Assembly (NCBI GenBank): GCA_050633645.1
Contig: JBOEGX010000001.1
Location: 248,001-312,000, forward strand
Source of the DNA: UBA1672 sp050633645
GTDB lineage: Bacteria; Pseudomonadota; Alphaproteobacteria; Micavibrionales; Micavibrionaceae
DNA: 64,000 nucleotides
Direction of reading: 5' to 3'
The position numbers and the translations under genes were made by a program. Below, one piece after another: positions 16,955 to 25,672 of this stretch. Each line of letters starts with the position of its first letter. Positions within the stretch are counted from its first letter, which is position 1. The notes under the pieces were generated by a model. That model was not told the origin of the DNA and did no database searches. It was given only the letters and a program-made list of their open reading frames with translations.

Positions 16955-18360
16955 TGGAATTTGATCTTCTACAATTTTTAGAAGGTTCTGCTGAGAATAT
17001 ATTCGTTTATGGAATTGTTCTTATTTTTACATTGGCCATTGTTATTGTTACTCATGAGATGGGGCATTATTTTGCTGCGCGCTTATGCGGTGTACGAATT
17101 GATAAGTTTGCGTTTGGTTTTGGCCGAGAGCTGTTTGGTGTCGGTGGGCGCGAAGAAGGTCAAACACGTTGGTCTTTCTGTATATTTCCTGTTGGCGGAT
17201 ATGTTAAAATTTTTGGTGATGTCGATCCTAAAAACCCCGTTATATGGGATGAGAAAATTGATGCAGCCCGTCCATTAACAAAAACAGAAGAGCAGCAGGC
17301 ATTTTACACAAGAAATGTTTTTCAGCGTATGTTTATTGTGGTTGCGGGGCCGGCTGTTAATATATTCATTACTCTTGCTGTTTTTATTTCTGTTTTTACG
17401 TTTTATGGACAATCTTCAAAGTCTGTAACCATTAATTCCATCGTTAATGGTTCGGCGGCGGATCTTGCGGGCGTGCAAGTAGGGGACCAGATCGTATCTA
17501 TGGATGGCAAAAAAATTAGACGACTGGAGGATATATACAATAAAACCAGATATACGATTCCACCTGTGCCTGCAACATACGGTGTTATTCGTGATGGTAA
17601 AGCTTTAGATATTACGTTTACGCCACGTCACATGGTTTATGAAAACCACAAAGGTGTGCCTATGTCGCATGGACGTACAGGTATGCTTCGGATTTATAGC
17701 ATAGACATCAAAGAAGCGAGGGTTATTGATGGTATTGACGTTGCATCGGCAGAGCAAGCACGTCAAATTATTTTAAGTAAACTGGATAAAGAAATTGGTG
17801 TTCGCTCTACATTCAAAAATAAGACTGATAAAATTATGGATGATACATTTCGTATGGTGTTATCTTCAAAAGATAATCAACATCTTTTAGATCCGAGTAG
17901 TGAGGATTATGATTATGCTTTTGTGGTGCCACCTGATGAGGAATACTATGTCAAACTTCCCATAGAGGAAGCGGTCTCTCAGACTTTTTTTATGCTCAGG
18001 AATGGGCTTGTAAATTCATATAAATTAATTAAAGCGGCCATACAAGGCAAAAATGACGAGCGTATTATTGGTGGTGTTGGAAAGTTATCACAATATGCGG
18101 GTGAGTCGTTCAAGGGTGGATTTTATTCTTTTATTATGGCTTTTGCTATTTTCAATTTCATGATTGGCATTGTTAATCTATTACCTATTCCTGGGCTTGA
18201 TGGTGGCTATTTGGTCTTTTTCACTTGGGAAGCAATTACAGGAAACCCTATTTCTCAAAAGATTCAGAGTATAACTTTGGTAATGGGTCTGGCCTTGCTT
18301 TGGGGAATCATGGTATTTGCAAATGTAGGTGATGTCATATACTTCTTGAATGACCATTAA
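16954..18360 (+). CDS. RseP-type site-2 zinc metalloprotease, second tandem copy
   Basis: A 468-residue paralogue of the preceding gene, starting on the last base of its stop codon. It keeps the active-site HEMGH near residue 31, the FGFGRELFG and VGGYVKIFGD blocks, one PDZ domain near residues 160-220, and the NLLPIPGLDGGY motif near residue 410. The C-terminal metal-binding Asp is therefore present, with Tyr in place of the His that follows DGG in the first copy. It too has a long insertion after the PDZ domain, but with a different sequence. Sequence divergence across the PDZ and insert suggests an old duplication with distinct substrates. It is followed by bamA. Confidence 0.9.
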   Translation: MEFDLLQFLEGSAENIFVYGIVLIFTLAIVIVTHEMGHYFAARLCGVRIDKFAFGFGRELFGVGGREEGQTRWSFCIFPVGGYVKIFGDVDPKNPVIWDEKIDAARPLTKTEEQQAFYTRNVFQRMFIVVAGPAVNIFITLAVFISVFTFYGQSSKSVTINSIVNGSAADLAGVQVGDQIVSMDGKKIRRLEDIYNKTRYTIPPVPATYGVIRDGKALDITFTPRHMVYENHKGVPMSHGRTGMLRIYSIDIKEARVIDGIDVASAEQARQIILSKLDKEIGVRSTFKNKTDKIMDDTFRMVLSSKDNQHLLDPSSEDYDYAFVVPPDEEYYVKLPIEEAVSQTFFMLRNGLVNSYKLIKAAIQGKNDERIIGGVGKLSQYAGESFKGGFYSFIMAFAIFNFMIGIVNLLPIPGLDGGYLVFFTWEAITGNPISQKIQSITLVMGLALLWGIMVFANVGDVIYFLNDH

Positions 18361-18398
18361 ATCTATGGAAATTTATATCAAAATTTTAAAGGTTCGCT

Positions 18399-20681
18399 AT
18401 GAAAATTAATTTACGTCTTAAATCTTATCTCTTTTGCGGTGCGGCACTGCTGTCATTAGGGGGGCTTTCTACGGAAGCTATAGCGGCAGCACGTGTGCAG
18501 AAAATAGAAATTTCAGGGGCACAGCGAATTGAAGAATCAACTATCGCTTCGTATATGGATTTAAAAGTTGGGGATACAGTTGATAATATATCAACCGACC
18601 GCGTTCTTAAAAACCTGTTTGCGACTGGATTATTCGCGGATGTAAAGGTTATCAACAATAATGGTGTTGTTCAAATTGATGTTGTTGAAAATCCTATTAT
18701 TAATCAAATCGTATTTGAAGGTAATGATGAAATTGATGATGCAGAGTTACTCGCCGAAGTTCAAATGCGTCAAAGGCAGGTATTTACGCGTACGCAAGTT
18801 CAATCTGACGTATCGCGCCTTTATCAAGTCTATAGAAGGCAGGGACGCTTTTCTGTAGACATTCAACCCAAAATTATTCGGTTGGATCAGAACCGTGTTA
18901 ATCTTGTGTTTGAAATACAAGAAGGTGATATTACAAAAATTCAAAGTATTCGTTTTGTAGGTAATGCCGAATATAGTGATTCAAAGTTACGCAGTGTTAT
19001 TAGCACAAAAGAGACAGCCTGGTATCGGTTTATTAGTAATAGTGACCGTTATGACCCTGATCGTTTATCATATGATCAGGAACTGTTGCGTAATTTCTAT
19101 TTATCGCAAGGCTACGCTGATTTTCAGATACTCTCTGCAGCGGCCGAGTTGTCTAATGATAAAGATGATTTTTTTGTAACGCTGACCTTGGAAGAGGGGG
19201 AGCGTTATAGAGTTGCTGAGACACAAATTGTTTCTCAAATTAGAAATCTTGATGTTGATAGCTTAAATGACTCCCTAACTTTTGAATCTGGCGATTGGTA
19301 TGATGCCGATGAAGTTAAATCTACTGTTGGTAAAATGACAGACCGTCTAGGTGATATGCAATTTGCTTTTGTCGATATTCGCCCTGATATTCAAAAAAAT
19401 AGAGATGATCATACTATAAATATCAGCTTTGTTATTAATGAAACGCCACGTGTGTTTGTTGAGCGTGTGAATGTTAATGGAAATATAAGAACACTTGATA
19501 AAGTTTTGCGTCGTGAGATGGAAATTGTTGAGGGCGACCCCTTTAACAGAAGTAAGCTTGCCAAGTCTGAAAAAAATGTTCGCAATCTTGATTTTTTTGA
19601 GACCGTTAATGTTGATGTAACACAAGGATCTGCGCCAGATAAAACGGTTGTTGATATTAATGTTCAGGAAAAATCAACGGGTGAGCTATCGATTGGAGCA
19701 GGGTTTTCATCAACAGATGGTCCATTGGCGGATTTAAGTATTCGTGAAAGAAACCTTCTTGGTAAAGGGCAGGACTTGTTACTTTCTACTGCGATTGCAG
19801 GATCTAAGAGTGAGATCAATCTATCTTTTACAGAGCCTTATTTTCTTGATCGTGATTTGTCTGCAGGGTTTGATGTTTTCCACGTCACGAGAGATTTGCA
19901 GGATGAAAGCTCTTATGATCAATCCAGAACAGGTGGGGGATTGCGCGTTGGATATCCGTTATCAGAAAACTGGCGGCAATCTTTAAAATACAGCCTTGAA
20001 AATAATGACATTACAGATGTTGATAGTAATGCGTCTCGGTTTATTCGTGACCAAGAGGGAAAAAGGCTAACCTCTGCGATTTCACAAAGACTGTTTTATG
20101 ATACGAGAGATAGCTCCGTATTTCCGACAAGCGGTTTGTCTTATTGGTTAGACACAGAGATTGCAGGCCTTGGTGGCGATGCTAAATATGTGTCGGCGAA
20201 GACAGGTGCGTCTTATTTCTATCCATTACATGATCAGTGGGTTGTGAATGTTTTAGGGGAGACAGGTGTTGTCGAGGGTTATAGTGATACTGATGTAGAA
20301 ATCAATGAACGTTTCTTTCTTGGCGGATCAAATCTTCGTGGTTTTGAACGATCGGGTGTTGGACCCAGAGACGCTGCTACGAATGACTCCCTTGGTGGAA
20401 ATGTCTTCTATCGTGGAAGCCTTGAAATGTCGTTTCCTGTGGGTCTTCCGAAAGAAATGGGTATTAAAGGTCACACCTTTACGGATTTTGGCACCTTGTG
20501 GAACATTGATGAGACAGGATCGGGCATTTTAGATGAGTCATCTATTCGTGCGGCTGCTGGTGTTGGTGTATCTTGGGTATCACCATTTGGCCCTATTCGT
20601 CTTGATCTTGCTGTTCCTTACGCAAAGGAAGACTATGATGAAGAAGAGAAGTTCAGGTTTGATTTTGGAACCCGTTTCTAG
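18399..20681 (+). CDS. bamA: Outer-membrane protein assembly factor BamA
   Basis: Core of the BAM complex that inserts beta-barrel proteins into the outer membrane. The 760-residue protein has a signal peptide (about residues 1-30, ending AIAA), five POTRA repeats across about residues 32-355 (for example ISGAQRIEESTI and VFEGNDEIDDAEL), then a 16-strand-type barrel with the family motif NLRGFERSGVGPRD near residue 645 (lid-lock VRGF/Y-like region). It ends in Phe, the outer-membrane C-signal (DFGTRF). The position after rseP and before skp and lpxD is the standard one. Confidence 0.97.
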   Translation: MKINLRLKSYLFCGAALLSLGGLSTEAIAAARVQKIEISGAQRIEESTIASYMDLKVGDTVDNISTDRVLKNLFATGLFADVKVINNNGVVQIDVVENPIINQIVFEGNDEIDDAELLAEVQMRQRQVFTRTQVQSDVSRLYQVYRRQGRFSVDIQPKIIRLDQNRVNLVFEIQEGDITKIQSIRFVGNAEYSDSKLRSVISTKETAWYRFISNSDRYDPDRLSYDQELLRNFYLSQGYADFQILSAAAELSNDKDDFFVTLTLEEGERYRVAETQIVSQIRNLDVDSLNDSLTFESGDWYDADEVKSTVGKMTDRLGDMQFAFVDIRPDIQKNRDDHTINISFVINETPRVFVERVNVNGNIRTLDKVLRREMEIVEGDPFNRSKLAKSEKNVRNLDFFETVNVDVTQGSAPDKTVVDINVQEKSTGELSIGAGFSSTDGPLADLSIRERNLLGKGQDLLLSTAIAGSKSEINLSFTEPYFLDRDLSAGFDVFHVTRDLQDESSYDQSRTGGGLRVGYPLSENWRQSLKYSLENNDITDVDSNASRFIRDQEGKRLTSAISQRLFYDTRDSSVFPTSGLSYWLDTEIAGLGGDAKYVSAKTGASYFYPLHDQWVVNVLGETGVVEGYSDTDVEINERFFLGGSNLRGFERSGVGPRDAATNDSLGGNVFYRGSLEMSFPVGLPKEMGIKGHTFTDFGTLWNIDETGSGILDESSIRAAAGVGVSWVSPFGPIRLDLAVPYAKEDYDEEEKFRFDFGTRF

Positions 20682-20718
20682 TAGAACAATATCTTATAAT
20701 CTATAAAGGATCATTTCC

Positions 20719-21258
20719 ATGTTTCGTAATATACGGAAGCCGTTTGCTTCGCTATTGTTTATTGTTATGCTTTTGCCATTTTCCGCACGTGCAGAGTTGA
20801 GTATTGCTGTTGTTGATGTTGATTATGTTCTCACTCAATCGAGTGCGGCAAAATCATTAAAGAAACAAGTAGAAGATAAGCGGAAAAAATTTATTGGAGA
20901 AGTTAAGTCTGAGGAAGAGTCTCTTATTGCTGAGCAAAAGAAAATTGAAGGCCAAAGAAAAGATATTTCTCAAGAGGATCTTATTAAAAAAGCTCAGGGT
21001 TTTGAGAAGAAACGTATTGAAGCCAGAAAAAAAATTCAAACTCGCAAAAATGGTTTAGATAAGGCTTATGGTGAGGCTATGTCTAACCTTACAAAAGTTA
21101 TATATGAGGTTTGCCAGACGATTGCAGATGAGAAAGGTATAGACCTTGTTATAACTCGCCAGAATATCATTGTTGGTAATATGTCTTTGGATATCACAAA
21201 GGAGGTTGCGTCTAGAATGAATAAAAAGCTTCCTAATGTTACTTTGAATGTGAAGTAA
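20719..21258 (+). CDS. skp: Periplasmic chaperone Skp/OmpH family
   Basis: Periplasmic holdase that carries unfolded outer-membrane proteins to BamA. The 179-residue protein has a signal peptide (residues 1-26, ARA/E cleavage) and then the family opening LSIAVVDVDYVLTQSSAAK. A long Lys/Glu-rich stretch (about residues 50-115) with heptad character forms the coiled-coil tentacles, and IADEKGIDLVITRQN marks the conserved C-terminal beta strand. It sits between bamA and lpxD as expected. Confidence 0.92.
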   Translation: MFRNIRKPFASLLFIVMLLPFSARAELSIAVVDVDYVLTQSSAAKSLKKQVEDKRKKFIGEVKSEEESLIAEQKKIEGQRKDISQEDLIKKAQGFEKKRIEARKKIQTRKNGLDKAYGEAMSNLTKVIYEVCQTIADEKGIDLVITRQNIIVGNMSLDITKEVASRMNKKLPNVTLNVK

Positions 21259-21267
21259 GCACTTGCC

Positions 21268-22293
21268 ATGGCTGACACGCGTTTTTTCAAAAAAAAATCA
21301 AATTTTTCTGTGCGAGATATTGCTGAGCATTCCGGTTGTATTATTTCTAATGATAACAAAGCAGATGTTTTAGTTGAGGATGTTGCGCCACTAAATACGG
21401 CTAAACTAAATGATATTAGTTTTTTAGATAATGTTAAATATAAGGACGATTTTCTAAACACTCATGCTGGGGCGTGTTTTGTTACGCCTGAGGTGGCGGC
21501 ATTAGCTCCAAAACATACCGTATGTCTAATTTCAAATACCCCATATAAGGCCTATGCCTTAACGGCGCAGCTTTTCTACCCTACTAAATTGATAGATGGT
21601 GCGGTAGAAGATAGTGCCCGTATTCATAACACAGTAAATGTCCCAAACAGTGTATATATTGGTCACAATGTCGTTATTGGACGTGCCGTTAGCATTGGTG
21701 AAAATTGCTATATCGGGCATAATACTGTTATTGAAGATGGTGTGAGTATTGGTAGCGATTGTGTTATTGATGGAAATGCGACTATATCCCATGCATTAAT
21801 TGGTGATTATGTCAGAATATATCCTGGCGTGCGTATTGGTCAGGACGGGTTTGGCTTTGCTATCGATCCTGCAGGGCATGTTAAAGTTCCTCAATTGGGG
21901 CGCGTGATTATTCAAGACCATGTAGAGATTGGTGCTAATACAACGATTGATCGTGGGGCGGGGCCAGATACGGTCATCGGGCAGGGCACATGGATTGATA
22001 ACCTCGTACAAATTGGACATAATGTTTGTATTGGCAAAGGATGCGTTATTGTCTCTCAAGTTGGTATTGCAGGATCAGCTAAAATCAGTGATTATGTCGC
22101 TATTGGTGGTCAAGCTGGTATAGCGGGTCATTTGAATATTGGTGTCGGGGCGCGTATTGGTGCGCAATCTGGGGTAATGAGCGATATTCCTGCTGGACAG
22201 GAATATTTAGGGTCTCCAGCATTTCCTAAATCGCAGTTCTTAAGGCAGGTAGCGGCTTTAAATCGCTTGATTAAAAATAAGAAAAAAGATTAA
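21268..22293 (+). CDS. lpxD: UDP-3-O-acylglucosamine N-acyltransferase
   Basis: Third step of lipid A synthesis, adding the N-linked acyl chain from acyl-ACP. The 341-residue protein has an N-terminal uridine-binding domain (to about residue 105), then a left-handed parallel beta-helix made of many hexapeptide repeats (IGENCYIGHNTVI, VSIGSDCVIDG and so on). The catalytic histidine lies in LVQIGHNVCIG near residue 250. The C-terminal basic helix ends in KNKKKD. It is encoded in the skp-lpxD-fabZ-lpxA-lpxI-lpxB run. Confidence 0.96.
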   Translation: MADTRFFKKKSNFSVRDIAEHSGCIISNDNKADVLVEDVAPLNTAKLNDISFLDNVKYKDDFLNTHAGACFVTPEVAALAPKHTVCLISNTPYKAYALTAQLFYPTKLIDGAVEDSARIHNTVNVPNSVYIGHNVVIGRAVSIGENCYIGHNTVIEDGVSIGSDCVIDGNATISHALIGDYVRIYPGVRIGQDGFGFAIDPAGHVKVPQLGRVIIQDHVEIGANTTIDRGAGPDTVIGQGTWIDNLVQIGHNVCIGKGCVIVSQVGIAGSAKISDYVAIGGQAGIAGHLNIGVGARIGAQSGVMSDIPAGQEYLGSPAFPKSQFLRQVAALNRLIKNKKKD

Positions 22294-22327
22294 ATTCTTT
22301 TCATCGTTAGAATAAAGGTAGATAAAA

Positions 22328-22792
22328 ATGACCGATAAAAAAATTAATATTGATATTACACAAATCATGAAAATGATTCCTCATCGGTATCCAATTTTAT
22401 TGGTTGATAAGCTGATTGACCTTGTAAAAGGCGAAAGTGCAGTCGGTTTGAAGAATGTCACCATGAATGAACCTCAATTTATGGGGCATTTCCCAGGTTA
22501 TCCTGTTATGCCTGGTGTTTTAATTATTGAAGCTATGGCTCAGACGGCAGCTTTGGTTGTTGTTGATTTTATGGGTGATGGTGCAAAAGGTAAGGTCGTT
22601 TACTTTATGACCATTGATAATGCACGTTTTCGCAAGCCCGTTGTTCCGGGCGATACAATGCATATTCATGTTGAAAAAATACAGTCGCGCGGGCCTGTGT
22701 GGAAATTCAAAGGCGTTGCCAAGGTTGATGGTAAAGTATGTGCAGAAGCCTCGTTTAGTGCCATGATCACGGATACGGAAGCTGAAGCCTGA
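22328..22792 (+). CDS. fabZ: 3-hydroxyacyl-[acyl-carrier-protein] dehydratase FabZ
   Basis: Hot-dog-fold dehydratase of fatty-acid elongation; its substrate, 3-hydroxyacyl-ACP, is also used by LpxA and LpxD, which explains the gene order. The 154-residue sequence contains IPHRYPILLVDKL near residue 17 and the catalytic block GHFPGYPVMPGVLIIEAMAQ near residues 53-72 with the active His and Glu. A clear AAGG-type SD lies upstream of the ATG. Confidence 0.97.
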   Translation: MTDKKINIDITQIMKMIPHRYPILLVDKLIDLVKGESAVGLKNVTMNEPQFMGHFPGYPVMPGVLIIEAMAQTAALVVVDFMGDGAKGKVVYFMTIDNARFRKPVVPGDTMHIHVEKIQSRGPVWKFKGVAKVDGKVCAEASFSAMITDTEAEA

Positions 22793-22815
22793 CATTTTAT
22801 GTAACAAAGTGTGAC

Positions 22816-22844
22816 TTTTCACGCTATAACTTGTCGCCTATAAT
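22816..22844 (+). promoter_or_regulatory. Candidate promoter before lpxA
   Basis: TATAAT at 22839-22844 with TTTTCA 17 bases upstream at 22816-22821. It lies in the 82-base gap between fabZ and lpxA and could supply an internal start for lpxA-lpxI-lpxB. The -35 match is poor. Confidence 0.35.
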
Positions 22845-22874
22845 TCCTATTAATGTTCTTATGTATTGGTTATT

Positions 22875-23669
22875 ATGTCTCAAAATATTCACCCCACCGC
22901 CATTATTGATAAAAACGCAGTTATCGGAGAAAATGTTAAAATTGGACCGTACTGCATAGTTGGTGGTCAGGTTCGTTTGGGTGATAATATTGAGCTTTCA
23001 TCGCATATTCATATAGAAGGTAACACGAGCATCGGTGAAGGGACGCGAATTTTCCCCTTTGCATCATTGGGAACGCAGCCTCAAGACCTTAAATTTTCAG
23101 GCGAAGATTCGCAGCTTATCATTGGAAAGAATAATACTATTCGTGAGCATGTAACCATGAATCCGGGGACGAGGCATGATAATTTAAAAACTATTGTGGG
23201 TGATAATTGTCTGTTTATGATGGCAACACATGTGGCACATGATTGTGTCATTGGAAATAATGTTATTATGGCCAATAATGCAACATTAGCGGGTCATGTT
23301 CATGTTGGTGATTATGTCGTTTTAGGTGGTTTATCAGCCGTTCATCAATTTGTTAGAATTGGAAACCACGCCATTATTGGGGGCATGTCAGGTGTGGAAA
23401 ATGATGTTATACCCTATGGACGGGTTAAGGGGGAGAGAGCTTTTTTAGCTGGGCTTAACCTTATTGGACTAGAGCGCCGAGGATTTTCCAAGCCGCAAAT
23501 ACGAGCATTACAGAGAGCCTTTAACCAGTTATTTGGTGACGAGGGCACTTTGGAACAACGTATTGAGATGGTAAGCGGTGATTTCAATGATGATGATTTA
23601 ATTATGTCTATTATAGATTTTGCTAAGCAGAAAACCAAATTCCCATTATGCCAACCTCGAAAAAAATAA
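22875..23669 (+). CDS. lpxA: UDP-N-acetylglucosamine O-acyltransferase
   Basis: First committed step of lipid A synthesis. The 264-residue protein is a hexapeptide-repeat beta-helix enzyme with the catalytic histidine in MATHVAHDCVIGNN near residue 118 and the family blocks FASLGTQPQDLKF near residue 63 and GLSAVHQFVRIG near residue 155. The ATG at 22875 was chosen over a TTG nine bases upstream. No good SD is seen. Its 3' end overlaps lpxI by 22 bases in another frame, which indicates translational coupling. Confidence 0.96.
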   Translation: MSQNIHPTAIIDKNAVIGENVKIGPYCIVGGQVRLGDNIELSSHIHIEGNTSIGEGTRIFPFASLGTQPQDLKFSGEDSQLIIGKNNTIREHVTMNPGTRHDNLKTIVGDNCLFMMATHVAHDCVIGNNVIMANNATLAGHVHVGDYVVLGGLSAVHQFVRIGNHAIIGGMSGVENDVIPYGRVKGERAFLAGLNLIGLERRGFSKPQIRALQRAFNQLFGDEGTLEQRIEMVSGDFNDDDLIMSIIDFAKQKTKFPLCQPRKK

Positions 23670-24484
23670 CTATTAAGCGACTTGGTATTATTGCGGGTGG
23701 TGGCAATTTGCCAAATCATCTTATATCCCAATGCAAAAGAATGGGGATTGAACCTTATATTGTTATTTTTGATGGACAAGAAAGCAGCGTTGATGTTTCC
23801 AAACTACAGCACCTTTGTACTAATTTGGGTTCTGCTGGAAAAATCATGGATTTCTTTAAAGGTTTTAGTGTTAAAGACCTTGTTATGATCGGATCTATAA
23901 ATAGGCCATCTTTTTCTGATCTTAAGCCTGATCTTAAAGGTGTGAAAATATTGTCTAGAATTGGTATTAAGTTCTTAGGCGATAATAAATTATTAGAAAT
24001 TTTAGAGGATGAATTAAAAAACGAAGGTTTCATGTTGCATGGCATTCATGATTTCTGTGATGATATTTTAGCAAAAAATGGTGTGATGGGGATGCATTCA
24101 CCAACACAGAGTGATTTGGAAAATATAAGTTTGGGTATTTGCTCTTCACAAGAATTAGGACGTCTTGATTCTGGACAATCTGTTGTTGTTCAGCAAGGTG
24201 TTGTTCTTGCTGTAGAGGATTCCGAGGGAACAGATCGCCTAATTGAGCGCGCAGGGTTTCTCCTTAAGGATGGAGAAAAGGCTATACTTGTTAAGTCGCG
24301 AAAACCACAACAAAGTAAGCATCTTGATTTACCCACCATTGGCAAGCAAACCATTGAAAAAGCATATAAAAGTGGGCTCTCTGGTATTGCTGTACATGCT
24401 GATAACGTGATAATTGTTGATCAAAATGAAGTGATTAAATTGGCCGATAATTATGATATGTTTGTCTATGGATTTGATGTCTAA
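23648..24484 (+). CDS. lpxI: UDP-2,3-diacylglucosamine pyrophosphatase LpxI
   Basis: The LpxI (DUF1009) enzyme replaces LpxH in most alphaproteobacteria and hydrolyses UDP-2,3-diacylglucosamine to lipid X. The 278-residue sequence has the family start RLGIIAGGGNLPNHLI near residue 11, VKDLVMIGSINRPSFSDLKPD near residue 77, QSVVVQQGVVLAVEDSEGTDRLI near residue 178 and GLSGIAVHADNVIIVD near residue 240. It lies between lpxA and lpxB, so the lipid A pathway up to the disaccharide can be followed here apart from lpxC. Confidence 0.94.
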   Translation: MPTSKKITIKRLGIIAGGGNLPNHLISQCKRMGIEPYIVIFDGQESSVDVSKLQHLCTNLGSAGKIMDFFKGFSVKDLVMIGSINRPSFSDLKPDLKGVKILSRIGIKFLGDNKLLEILEDELKNEGFMLHGIHDFCDDILAKNGVMGMHSPTQSDLENISLGICSSQELGRLDSGQSVVVQQGVVLAVEDSEGTDRLIERAGFLLKDGEKAILVKSRKPQQSKHLDLPTIGKQTIEKAYKSGLSGIAVHADNVIIVDQNEVIKLADNYDMFVYGFDV

Positions 24485-24507
24485 CGTTTAAGAATTGGAA
24501 ATATTTT

Positions 24508-25665
24508 ATGAAACTTTTTTTTGTTGTTGGTGAAGATTCTGGTGATGCTTTAGCTGCCCCACTTATTACAGCGCTGAAAGATACTTATGGAGATTCCGTA
24601 AGCTGTATGGGGGTTGGCGGCCCACTTATGGAGCATGCTGGCTATGATGAATTATTACCAATGGATCAAATATCAGTCATTGGGATATGGGAGGTTCTGC
24701 CTAAAATCCCAAGGCTTTTGAAACTGCGTAAGGCAATTATTGAAGAAATTGAAAAGCAGCAACCTGATGCCGTTATTACAGTAGACTTTCCTGATTTTAA
24801 TTTTTCAATCGCCAAAAGTCTGAAAAAACGCGGTGTATTTAAGGGTAAGCTTATTCATTATGTTGCGCCCAGTGTTTGGGCTTGGCGACCAGGAAGGGCA
24901 AAAAAGATAGCGCAGTTTATGGATGCTATTATGTGTCTTTTTCCGATGGAGGTAGAGTATTTCACGAAAAATGGTATGCAAGCGGAGCATGTAGGGCATC
25001 CATTAATTAGTAGTGGTGCAAAAGAATCCAGTGCAACCGAATTCAGGGCGGTAAATGATATCCCAAATGACGCAAGAGTGATTGGGCTGTTTTTTGGGAG
25101 TCGTGAAAGTGAATTTAGGAAGCTAAGCTCAATTATAAAGCAAGCTGTTCAAATGATTGGTGAAACGGAAAAAGATATTCGCATAGTTGTTCCTACACTT
25201 TCTAAAATGGAGTATGAGGTTCAACAGTTATTGCAAGGTTTTCCATTAAAGGTTTATGTAACGTCAAATCCTACTGTCAAGTGGGAAGCTTTCAAGGCTT
25301 GTGATATTGCCATTGCTGTCTCTGGAACGGTTGCTTTAGAGCTGGCATATGTGGGAGTTCCACATCTTGTGATTTACAAAGTTAATAGCTTAACTGCCAT
25401 TATTTTAAGGCTTATGTTAAAAATAAAATATATTCATCTTGCTAATATTTTGCTTAACAAAGCTGTTGTCACTGAATGTCTTCAGTCTAAGTGTAACCCA
25501 GTGAAAATTGCAGAAGAATCGGTGGAGCTTTTGAACAATAAGGATAGAAAAGATGCTCAACTTCAAGAGTTTAAAGGGCTGGGGATTTTATTAGGTGAGA
25601 CAACTTCAATTACGCCACCTCAACGGGCAGCGCAATTTATTGGTAAGGTTATTGGCAAGGATTAA
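24508..25665 (+). CDS. lpxB: Lipid-A-disaccharide synthase
   Basis: Glycosyltransferase (family GT19) that joins lipid X and UDP-diacylglucosamine. The 385-residue protein opens with FFVVGEDSGDALAAPLI, has GVGGPLMEHAG near residue 37, VDFPDFNF near residue 93, HYVAPSVWAWRPGRAKKIA near residue 116, and the C-terminal donor-binding region AIAVSGTVALELAYVGVP near residue 270. The plus-strand run ends here, converging on gltA only seven bases away with no clear terminator. Confidence 0.96.
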   Translation: MKLFFVVGEDSGDALAAPLITALKDTYGDSVSCMGVGGPLMEHAGYDELLPMDQISVIGIWEVLPKIPRLLKLRKAIIEEIEKQQPDAVITVDFPDFNFSIAKSLKKRGVFKGKLIHYVAPSVWAWRPGRAKKIAQFMDAIMCLFPMEVEYFTKNGMQAEHVGHPLISSGAKESSATEFRAVNDIPNDARVIGLFFGSRESEFRKLSSIIKQAVQMIGETEKDIRIVVPTLSKMEYEVQQLLQGFPLKVYVTSNPTVKWEAFKACDIAIAVSGTVALELAYVGVPHLVIYKVNSLTAIILRLMLKIKYIHLANILLNKAVVTECLQSKCNPVKIAEESVELLNNKDRKDAQLQEFKGLGILLGETTSITPPQRAAQFIGKVIGKD

Positions 25666-25672
25666 ATAGGTT

